From CAYMST01 sp964393115 (GTDB lineage Bacteria; Bacteroidota; Bacteroidia; Cytophagales; Cyclobacteriaceae), in assembly GCA_964393115.1 (NCBI GenBank), contig CAYMST010000156.1:1-11503 (forward strand): a DNA stretch of 11,503 nt. Direction: 5' to 3'. A program made the position numbers and the translations under genes. The notes under the pieces were generated by a model. That model was not told the origin of the DNA and searched no databases. It was given only the letters and a program-made list of their open reading frames with translations. Below, piece after piece: positions 5,857-11,503 of this stretch. Positions within the stretch are counted from its first letter, which is position 1; each line of letters begins with the position of its first letter.

Positions 5857-8052
5857 CTAAAAATTCAATGCATCAGACAGTGGCTCTGCAAGTGCTAAAT
5901 CAATCGTGCGGCGGTCAATGTCTGTTGCTGCCACTGTCACCTCGAGTTTATCACCAAGCGTAAACATCCGCTTATTGTTTTGTCCAATGAGTCTAAGGTT
6001 CTTCTCATCGTATTCATAATAGTCATCATCGAGATCCGTGATTCTAATCATCCCTTCACACTTTGTCTCAACAATTTCAACGTAGATACCCCACTCTGTA
6101 ATACCCGAAATAATACCGTCAAAATCTCTTCCCAGCATTCCTGACATAAACTCTACTTGCTTGAATTTGATAGATGCTCTTTCAGCATCCGCAGCTTTTT
6201 TTTCCATCTCAGAAGAATGAACACATAATTCTTCAGTAACGTCCTTATCAGCTGACTTATCGGAATCGAGGTAATGTTGTAAAAGTCTATGCACCATCAT
6301 ATCAGGATAACGCCTAATAGGAGAGGTAAAATGCGTGTAGTGCGTAAAAGCAAGACCAAAGTGTGCTCGTGGATCAGTGGTATATCGTGCCTTGGCCATA
6401 GACCTTATAGCTAGCGACTCTAAAATGTTTTGTTCAGGCTTCCCTTCGATATCCTCCATTAGATTGTTGAGGTGGGATGAAAGGTTGCTACCTTCCAGCT
6501 TTACCTTATGTCCAAATTTTTGGGCAAACTGGGTAAATGTATCCAGTTTCTCTGGGTCAGGTTCATCATGCACGCGATAAACAAAAGCCGACTCCTTTTC
6601 TTTAGTATTTCGTTTAGCAATAAACTCCGCCACTCGTTTATTGGCCAATAGCATAAACTCCTCTATAAGTTTATGAGCATCCTTCCTAATCTTAGGCACA
6701 ACCTCAAGCGGTTTGCCCTCTTCATCGAGTCGAAACTTAACCTCAACAGTTTCAAAATTTACCGCGCCATCGTTAAATCTCCTCTTCCGAATTTTCTTAG
6801 CGAGTTGATTAAGACACTTTATTTCATCAGTAAAGTCACCTTCACCGGTTTCTATTCGTTCTTGCGCTTCTTCATAGGTAAATCGCCTATCCGAATAAAT
6901 GATTGTCCGGCCAAACCATTCACTTTGGATGACGGCATTTTCGTCTAGCTCAAAAACCGCCGAAAATGTTAATTTTTCCTCATGGGGCCTGAGCGAACAT
7001 AGTTGGTTAGATAAGCGTTCTGGAAGCATAGGCACAGTACGGTCAACTAAATAAACAGATGTCGCCCGTTGGCTGCCTTCCTCCTCCACTTTCATTCCTG
7101 GCCTCACATAGTGCGTTACATCTGCAATGTGAACACCTATCTCAAAATGCCCGTTATCTAACTTTCTAAACGAAAGCGCGTCATCAAAATCTTTAGCATC
7201 AAATGGGTCAATCGTAAATGTTGTGATGTCCCTGAAATCTTTGCGCTGCTTGATTTCCTGTTTACTAATTTCCTCCGATATCTGATCCGCTTCCTGTAAT
7301 ATCTCCTGTTGAAACCTAAATGGTAATCCAAATTCTGCCAAAATAGCGTGTATCTCGGCATTGTTTTCGCCCGCTTTACCGAGGACCTCAGTGATGGTTC
7401 CTTCCGGGCTTTTTTTATTGGCATTATGCCATTTATCAATCTTCACGATGACCTTATCAGAATCCTTAGCATCACCAAGCTTCTCAGGGTAAACAAAAAT
7501 GTCAACGTGTATTTTTTTGTTATCAGCAATAACGAAAGCAAACTTAGGTGACATCACCACGCGCCCGACAAACTCCTCTCTGCCGCGTTTTATGATTCCC
7601 TGGACCTTGCCCTCTCGCTTACTTCCTTCCTTTCCACCAGGACTTTTCAGCGACACCTCAACGGTATCACCATCCACGGCATGCATTAGGTCTGTCGTTT
7701 TTACCCAAATATCTTCTGATCCATCACTAGGTATGACATAGGCAAAACGAGCATTTACATGATCAACTATCCCATTAAGTAGCTCTGGCTTAACATTTGA
7801 TGTGAACCTACCATCACTGGTTCTCTTCACTTCCAGTCGATCTTCAAGCTCAAATATGTAATTTGTAATTTGGTTTTTGGTAGACTTATCTCGAGCGGTT
7901 GATTTAGCAACAACCTGTTTGATGGTAAAGGACTTTTCAGGATTATCAAAAAACAATCTTCTTACCTTGTCCTTAAAAAAACCAATGTTCAACTTTTTCT
8001 TCGCTCCAGATTTCGAGTGGCCCTTTTTCGATTGTCTTCTTTTCCTACTCAT
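5857..8052 (-). CDS. rnr: Ribonuclease R (RNB-family 3'-5' exoribonuclease)
   Basis: RNase R degrades structured RNA processively from the 3' end and acts in mRNA decay, rRNA quality control and stress adaptation. The 731-aa protein has a Lys/Arg-rich N-terminal tail (1-20), a winged-helix domain (about 25-77), cold-shock-type OB domains (about 90-225), the RNB catalytic domain (about 265-600) and a C-terminal S1 domain (about 640-723, starting GRDFDGIISG). The catalytic Mg2+ motif is IDPFDAKDFDDA (281-292; D282, D288, D290, D291). Other RNB signatures are HIADVTHYVRPG (308-319), LPERLSNQLCSLRP (343-356) and HFTSPIRRYPDMMVHRL (574-590). The lysine-rich C-terminal tail known from E. coli RNase R is missing: the protein ends about 10 residues after the S1 domain, and the basic tail is N-terminal instead. 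The ATG at 8052 is supported by a good promoter match about 70 nt upstream. Confidence 0.97.
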   Translation of the reverse strand: MSRKRRQSKKGHSKSGAKKKLNIGFFKDKVRRLFFDNPEKSFTIKQVVAKSTARDKSTKNQITNYIFELEDRLEVKRTSDGRFTSNVKPELLNGIVDHVNARFAYVIPSDGSEDIWVKTTDLMHAVDGDTVEVSLKSPGGKEGSKREGKVQGIIKRGREEFVGRVVMSPKFAFVIADNKKIHVDIFVYPEKLGDAKDSDKVIVKIDKWHNANKKSPEGTITEVLGKAGENNAEIHAILAEFGLPFRFQQEILQEADQISEEISKQEIKQRKDFRDITTFTIDPFDAKDFDDALSFRKLDNGHFEIGVHIADVTHYVRPGMKVEEEGSQRATSVYLVDRTVPMLPERLSNQLCSLRPHEEKLTFSAVFELDENAVIQSEWFGRTIIYSDRRFTYEEAQERIETGEGDFTDEIKCLNQLAKKIRKRRFNDGAVNFETVEVKFRLDEEGKPLEVVPKIRKDAHKLIEEFMLLANKRVAEFIAKRNTKEKESAFVYRVHDEPDPEKLDTFTQFAQKFGHKVKLEGSNLSSHLNNLMEDIEGKPEQNILESLAIRSMAKARYTTDPRAHFGLAFTHYTHFTSPIRRYPDMMVHRLLQHYLDSDKSADKDVTEELCVHSSEMEKKAADAERASIKFKQVEFMSGMLGRDFDGIISGITEWGIYVEIVETKCEGMIRITDLDDDYYEYDEKNLRLIGQNNKRMFTLGDKLEVTVAATDIDRRTIDLALAEPLSDALNF

Positions 8053-8120
8053 TTAATGGCTTGGGTTATATACACTGACCTACTAGTCCAGAAGATTCGT
8101 GCCATCTCTTCTTTGCTTTT

Positions 8121-8149
8121 CAAAGGTAGTCACGAAAAGTTAAGAACAA
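8121..8149 (-). promoter_or_regulatory. Promoter of rnr (Bacteroidota type)
   Basis: On the minus strand a TTG (8149-8147) is followed after 18 nt by TACCTTTG (8128-8121). This fits the Bacteroidota primary-sigma pattern of a -33 TTG and a -7 TAnnTTTG about 19 nt apart. Transcription would begin near 8115, giving a leader of about 60 nt before the rnr ATG. It is the best-formed promoter match in the window and implies that rnr is transcribed separately from the exonuclease gene upstream. Confidence 0.55.
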
Positions 8150-8172
8150 CGAGTTTATGACTATGGCTTATT

Positions 8173-8892
8173 TCATTCCACAAACTGGATATTTTGCTCC
8201 AAAACAGTCGATAGTGCATTTAGTTTCAAATAAACTTGTGCTGTAGCCACAACATCCTGGCAACAGTACTTAGCAATATGTTCTAAGTTTTGATGGATAT
8301 GATACTGTTCGTTGACCTTACTCCCATCTAAATCTTGTTTACTAGAAGGTATGTTCAATATTGTCGTTAATAGTTCCAAGGAAGTATAGTTTTTCCAGTC
8401 ACCAAATTTCCACATCTGCAATGTATCCAAATGAGTTATCTCCCAAGGTTTTTTATCGCGTACATCCAGTATTTCAGGTATTTGCATCCCTTGAATCATC
8501 AAGCGTCGGCATAGAAATGGAATATCGAATTCTTTCCCATTGTGAGCGCATAACTTCAGGTTATTAGCGTCAAACTTTTCCAAAATAGAAACGAACTCTT
8601 TGAGTAAAAGCAACTCATTGTCATTTTGTAAGGCCTTAACTCTAATCGCATAGTCGCCATCTGCTTGTTTTCTCAAGTAGCCAAGTCCAATAACCACGAC
8701 CTTGCCAAACTCCGCATAAATACCAGCTTTTTGAAAATATGCATCTGCTGGTGAATCAAAGTTGCCAGTAATACGCGTGGACTTTTTCTTCCATAGCTCA
8801 CTTAGTTCAACAGGTAATTCTGCAAAATCAACATACTGTGAAACGGTTTCAATATCCAAAAACAAGATATTTTCGACTTCATGATCAGTCAT
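8173..8892 (-). CDS. DEDDy-type 3'-5' exonuclease, PolB proofreading-domain-like
   Basis: The 239-aa protein is a stand-alone exonuclease domain of the DnaQ/RNase T superfamily, most like the proofreading domain of family B DNA polymerases. The motifs are in order: Exo I LFLDIETVS (10-18; D13, E15), Exo II AHNGKEFDIPFL (116-127; D123) and Exo III YCCQDVVAT (209-217; Y209 and D213 in the YxxxD spacing that defines DEDDy enzymes). HLDTLQMW (154-161) and the helix LELLTTILNIPSSKQDLDG (172-190) complete the fold. No polymerase domain is attached and the ORF has a normal stop. Whether it acts on DNA or RNA cannot be told; location between rnr and other housekeeping genes gives no decisive hint. 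The ATG at 8892 lies 21 nt after the stop of the upstream 128-residue gene, so the two are probably co-transcribed. The gap to rnr holds a separate promoter. Confidence 0.88.
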   Translation of the reverse strand: MTDHEVENILFLDIETVSQYVDFAELPVELSELWKKKSTRITGNFDSPADAYFQKAGIYAEFGKVVVIGLGYLRKQADGDYAIRVKALQNDNELLLLKEFVSILEKFDANNLKLCAHNGKEFDIPFLCRRLMIQGMQIPEILDVRDKKPWEITHLDTLQMWKFGDWKNYTSLELLTTILNIPSSKQDLDGSKVNEQYHIHQNLEHIAKYCCQDVVATAQVYLKLNALSTVLEQNIQFVE

Positions 8893-8913
8893 GACGCTTC
8901 ATTGGTAAAAGTA

Positions 8914-9300
8914 TCAAATATGTAGAACGCCTTTTTTATTTAACGTTTCAATCAAAATCATGTTTTCTTCACGAATACTTCCTTCTACAAATGTAAATTT
9001 CTTATCCAAAATTTCCTTACCAATGTAATAACTAACCCAGTACTCGTTCGTCATTTCAAATACCTGGGGGTCGATAGGCTCCACCACCTCATACATGAGT
9101 GGGTCCAGCTTTTCGATCATATGGCGTAAAGTAGATGTCTTTTTACCATTTTTGGTGGAATACCCCTTAGACGTAATCAGCAGCGTCTCTAGCGGAAAGT
9201 TATTTTCGTTGATTATGTAAACGTTCCATGAGTCATCTTGCTCCTTTACGATAGCTAGACTCACACCTTCGACAGGTTTGAAATCAATGTCCTTTTTCAT
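8914..9300 (-). CDS. Unrecognised 128-aa protein, probably conserved in Bacteroidota
   Basis: From the ATG at 9300 the product is 128 aa and begins MKKDIDFKPVEGVSLAIVKE. The frame is open upstream to a TTG at 9321, but the ATG gives a natural N terminus. The composition is soluble and cytoplasmic, without signal peptide or membrane segments. It reads as a small beta-rich domain: strands such as VSLAIVKE, WNVYIINE (25-32) and TLLITSKGY (39-47), then KTSTLRHMIEKL (54-65) and EYWVSYYIGKEILDKKFTFV (86-105), ending KKGVLHI. I recall similar proteins in many Bacteroidota, sometimes labelled as a phenylalanyl-tRNA synthetase subunit, which the sequence does not support: there is no class II synthetase motif. 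I assign no function. It precedes the DEDDy exonuclease by 21 nt, so a shared transcript is likely. An inverted repeat lies 22-49 nt upstream of the ATG. Confidence 0.8.
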   Translation of the reverse strand: MKKDIDFKPVEGVSLAIVKEQDDSWNVYIINENNFPLETLLITSKGYSTKNGKKTSTLRHMIEKLDPLMYEVVEPIDPQVFEMTNEYWVSYYIGKEILDKKFTFVEGSIREENMILIETLNKKGVLHI

Positions 9301-9322
9301 CCAAATATTATCAGTTACCAAC

Positions 9323-9349
9323 GATCAGTGTATAGGGTGTAAACTGATC
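9323..9349. repeat. 7-bp inverted repeat upstream of the 128-aa gene
   Basis: GATCAGT (9323-9329) and ACTGATC (9343-9349) are perfect reverse complements with a 13-nt spacer. After one mismatch, TA (9331-9332) and TA (9340-9341) can extend the pairing. The element lies directly upstream of the 128-residue gene and could be an operator or a 5'-leader hairpin. An arm of this length can arise by chance in a gap of this size. Confidence 0.3.
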
Positions 9350-9405
9350 TAGTGTCAAAACAAATGAAATTCAGTTATTCTTTCAGGTGTATTCGGCTAT
9401 TTCTA

Positions 9406-9471
9406 CATGATATCACACCGCTTCGACGTATCATGGGCTACTCGGGTAGAATATTATTCATTTCAGCGGTG
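9406..9471. repeat. Cluster of overlapping inverted repeats in the largest gene-free gap
   Basis: The 285-nt gap 9301-9585 contains no credible gene. It does hold CATGATA (9406-9412) pairing with TATCATG (9429-9435), and CACCGCT (9416-9422) pairing with AGCGGTG (9465-9471). These two pairings overlap and exclude each other. The second one encloses a small hairpin CTAC/GTAG (9438-9449) with a TCGG loop. The region could form a structured RNA on either strand, such as the 3' end of the lipB transcript or a leader of the 128-residue gene. No poly-T tract or full promoter was found, and chance pairing is possible. Confidence 0.25.
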
Positions 9472-9585
9472 AATTATACAAAACCAAATCAATGCCGATA
9501 TAATATCCAGCAACACACTATTCAACCAACTCCTTTGCATAATTAACTCATGCATTCTATACGAATGGGAATTCTAGGTTTACGG

Positions 9586-10302
9586 TCATTTTAACGAAAT
9601 AAAGCGGAAACCAAATACTTCAGTCAATCTTTTTAATAATACTTTTTTTACTTCTTCCACGCTAACCTTTGAACCCAATTCTTGTTGAATCGAAGTAACT
9701 CCTTTATCTGCAATGCCGCAAGGCACGATATTATCAAAATAGCTTAAATCAGTATTAATATTTAAAGCAAACCCGTGCATCGTCACCCATCTACTTGTGC
9801 GAACTCCCATAGCACATATTTTTCTAGGTGCTAAAGAGTCCACATCGACCCAAACACCAGTAAGGCCCTCTACCTTTCCGGCTGGTATTTCAAAGTACTC
9901 CAGAGTTTTCATAATACTTTCTTCTAGGTCCCTTAAGTATCGATGGATATCCGTATAAAAGTTTTCCAGGTCCAAAACAGGATAACCTACTAGTTGACCT
10001 GGACCATGATAAGTGATATCTCCACCTCTATTCGTGCGAAAGAACTGGACATTTTTCTTTTCTAGTTGTGAATCGCCTAGTAGCAAATGATCTTGATCGC
10101 CACTTTTACCAATGGTATACACATGAGGGTGTTCACAAAAAAGCAAGTGGTTTTTTGTGTCCGTAGGAGTCTCTCTAGTTCTATTGGCAACTTTAACTTC
10201 TACAATGGACTTTAGGAGTTGCTCTTGGTAATCCCAAGCCTCCTCGTATCCGATTACACCAAGATCTTGATAACTGACTTTTTTATTCGGGTTTTTATTC
10301 AC
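9586..10302 (-). CDS. lipB: Octanoyltransferase LipB
   Basis: LipB transfers octanoyl groups from acyl carrier protein to lipoyl domains of 2-oxoacid dehydrogenases and the glycine cleavage H protein, the first step of lipoate synthesis. From GTG at 10302 it has 238 aa. Motifs: LLFCEHPHVYTIGKSG (53-68), RTNRGGDITYHGPGQLVGYP (89-108), the catalytic lysine region RKICAMGVR (160-168; K161), MHGFALNINTDLSYF (175-189) and NIVPCGIADKGVTS (191-204) with the acyl-accepting cysteine C195. The frame is open upstream to a TTG at 10338, but that codon lies inside a terminator hairpin, and family N termini usually begin a few residues before YQDLG. The GTG start is therefore preferred; no in-frame ATG exists nearby. 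lipA is not in the window. With a strong terminator between manA and lipB, lipB must use either readthrough or a promoter not recognised here. Confidence 0.95.
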   Translation of the reverse strand: MNKNPNKKVSYQDLGVIGYEEAWDYQEQLLKSIVEVKVANRTRETPTDTKNHLLFCEHPHVYTIGKSGDQDHLLLGDSQLEKKNVQFFRTNRGGDITYHGPGQLVGYPVLDLENFYTDIHRYLRDLEESIMKTLEYFEIPAGKVEGLTGVWVDVDSLAPRKICAMGVRTSRWVTMHGFALNINTDLSYFDNIVPCGIADKGVTSIQQELGSKVSVEEVKKVLLKRLTEVFGFRFISLK

Positions 10303-10317
10303 GAAATAATTTACTAG

Positions 10318-10351
10318 AAAAAAAAGAGGTGAAAACAATGTTATTCACCTC
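10318..10351 (-). terminator. Intrinsic terminator after manA
   Basis: On the minus strand GAGGTGAA (10351-10344) and TTCACCTC (10333-10326) form a perfect 8-bp stem. The spacer is 10 nt and can pair further as AAC/GTT with one bulged base. The stem is followed at once by eight T residues (10325-10318) and preceded by an A/T tract. This is a standard rho-independent terminator, 50 nt after the manA stop. Its U tract ends 15 nt before the lipB GTG, so it doubles as the immediate 5' boundary of lipB. Confidence 0.85.
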
Positions 10352-10401
10352 AAAAAATTTATACATTTTAATTCATGACAATATGTCCTTAGAAGAGAAG
10401 G

Positions 10402-11391
10402 CTATTTGGGAACGTAAGTTTCCAATAGTTTAAACCCTTCACCATTTGATTCAATAGTCACCTCATCTATTGATGCCGGCACCAATACGGCATCCCCCAT
10501 ACCAATAGTGGTTTCACCATCTTTAAATTTGAGTGTTGCCCCACCTTTGAAGCAGATGTAAATACGAAAACTATCCAAGTCTTCAAACTTTCGGATCACC
10601 GAGCCTTCTTTGTACTCCAGCTTATTGGTTGTGAAATACTGGCAAGAAACGAGCTCTGTAGGCGCATTAATCTTAGCATCATATTTGGTCTTATACTCAT
10701 CGTGGAATGCATAATCTATAGCGTCGAGTGCTTCTTCTACATGCAGTTCCCGCGTGTTGCCTTGAGCATCTTTTCGATCAAAATCATATATTCTGTAGGT
10801 AATATCCGAAGTCTGTTGTATTTCGGCAATCATATTTCCTTTTCCAATGGTATGGACTCGTCCTGCGGGTAGAAAAAACACATCGTCTTCCTTAGTATCT
10901 TCACTATTCAGAATGTCCATTAACTTTCCTCCATTAAACGACTCCAAATATTTTTCACGGGTCATCTCCTGATTAAAACCAGTAATTAATTTAGATCCCT
11001 CATCAGACTGAATGATATACCACATCTCCGTCTTCCCGAATGATTTATGACGTTTTTGACCCAATTCATCATCAGGATGTACTTGTACACTCAGGTCATC
11101 ATTAGCATCAATAAACTTGATCAAAAGAGGAAAGTCATCACCAAACTTGTCAAAAACCCTATTTCCGACCAAATCTCCTTTATACTCCTGAATGAGAGCT
11201 TTAAGATTTTCACCCTTTAATGCTCCTTCACGTACTACAGAAATATTTCCTTCAACGCCTGATACTTCCCAAGTCTCTCCGCAATTCGGTAACGGCTGGA
11301 AATCCTTGTTCAGCACAGATTTCATTTTCTCTCCACCCCATATTTTATCCTTAAATATGGTTTCAAACTTCAACGGGTATAATGACGACAT
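10402..11391 (-). CDS. manA: Mannose-6-phosphate isomerase, class I (short form)
   Basis: This enzyme interconverts mannose 6-phosphate and fructose 6-phosphate in the cytoplasm and so links glycolysis with GDP-sugar and glycan synthesis. From ATG at 11391 the protein is 329 aa, the length of the short form found in Firmicutes and Bacteroidota. Zn2+ ligands are visible in the cupin: SVQVHPDD (101-108; Q103, H105), KTEMWYI (120-126; E122) and PAGRVHTIGKG (175-185; H180). The catalytic-site segment QQTSDITYRIYDFDR (192-206) supplies R200. A C-terminal cupin half ends LLETYVPK. The frame extends upstream to TTG at 11418, but that codon falls inside a candidate -7 promoter element, so the ATG is chosen. 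It is followed by a strong terminator and thus appears monocistronic. Confidence 0.95.
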   Translation of the reverse strand: MSSLYPLKFETIFKDKIWGGEKMKSVLNKDFQPLPNCGETWEVSGVEGNISVVREGALKGENLKALIQEYKGDLVGNRVFDKFGDDFPLLIKFIDANDDLSVQVHPDDELGQKRHKSFGKTEMWYIIQSDEGSKLITGFNQEMTREKYLESFNGGKLMDILNSEDTKEDDVFFLPAGRVHTIGKGNMIAEIQQTSDITYRIYDFDRKDAQGNTRELHVEEALDAIDYAFHDEYKTKYDAKINAPTELVSCQYFTTNKLEYKEGSVIRKFEDLDSFRIYICFKGGATLKFKDGETTIGMGDAVLVPASIDEVTIESNGEGFKLLETYVPK

Positions 11392-11415
11392 TTTTGATTT
11401 GTATTTACTCAATGG

Positions 11416-11423
11416 CAAAGTTA
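11416..11423 (-). promoter_or_regulatory. Candidate -7 element of manA
   Basis: The minus strand reads TAACTTTG here, a full match to TAnnTTTG, 25 nt upstream of the manA ATG at 11391. It would give a leader of about 15-20 nt. At the -33 distance the sequence is TATGGTG, without a clear TTG, so only one of the two promoter elements is convincing. Confidence 0.4.
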
Positions 11424-11503
11424 TCTGTCAAGATGGAATGCACCATACAGTTTTAAAATTTGTTTTATAATTCATTCAATTTAATAATAAGCACTTGGGG
11501 TTT

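Noticed and set aside
7158..7439. 93-codon minus-strand ORF inside rnr
   Set aside because: It is a second frame of the RNase R coding region, basic and without recognisable motifs; rnr clearly explains the sequence.
9352..9546. Plus-strand ORF of 64 codons starting with GTG in the large gap
   Set aside because: No homology-like motifs, unusual composition, non-ATG start and no promoter or terminator; it runs antisense through the inverted repeats and looks like a chance ORF.
11465..11503. Minus-strand open frame from the window edge ending in TAA (KPQVLIIKLNEL)
   Set aside because: Could be the C terminus of the next gene upstream of manA, but 12 codons are too few to support a call.
1..11503. 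Defence island, prophage, transposon or secondary-metabolite system
   Set aside because: No integrase, transposase, recombinase site, tRNA, direct-repeat array, toxin-antitoxin pair or biosynthetic core enzyme was found; nearly all genes are recognisable housekeeping functions with similar composition.

Overview
The window looks like an ordinary, densely packed chromosomal segment of a member of the Bacteroidota, probably a marine-type Cytophagales/Cytophagia relative. The evidence is the AT-rich sequence, weak or absent Shine-Dalgarno sequences, several matches to the Bacteroidota -7 promoter element TAnnTTTG, and protein variants that look typical of that phylum (for example RuvB beginning MREDYL, and a short class I mannose-6-phosphate isomerase). 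The genus cannot be fixed from the sequence alone.

Layout from left to right. Positions 1-163 hold the first 54 codons of a secreted protein on the minus strand, perhaps BatD-like. A 68-residue orphan follows on the plus strand. It converges on a queG-ruvB pair (minus strand; tRNA queuosine modification and Holliday-junction branch migration), with a GC-rich hairpin between them. A divergent intergenic region then leads into a tight four-gene plus-strand cluster (2725-5849): an ApbE-type flavin transferase, a class I SAM methyltransferase overlapping it by 8 nt, a ZIP metal transporter and an exported START-domain protein. That cluster converges, with only 7 nt between stop codons, on rnr (RNase R). 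Further minus-strand genes follow: a DEDDy 3'-5' exonuclease, an unrecognised 128-residue protein, lipB (octanoyltransferase) and manA (mannose-6-phosphate isomerase).

How the genes work together. Most are single housekeeping genes and do not form one pathway. queG/ruvB look co-transcribed (15 nt gap), and apbE/methyltransferase/ZIP/START look co-transcribed (8 nt overlap, then 22 and 3 nt gaps). The 128-residue protein and the exonuclease are 21 nt apart and probably form a two-gene unit. rnr has its own well-formed promoter match. manA and lipB are separated by the best intrinsic terminator in the window, which also argues for a GTG start of lipB downstream of it.

I found no rRNA, tRNA, CRISPR array, insertion sequence, integrase, toxin-antitoxin or defence module. 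No gene-free stretch exceeds 300 bases; the longest, 9301-9585, holds only inverted repeats. I do not see a convincing new multi-gene system. The points most worth a second look are the substituted metal site of the ZIP protein, the mixed envelope/metal operon around it, the two unrecognised small proteins, and the lipB start/terminator arrangement.
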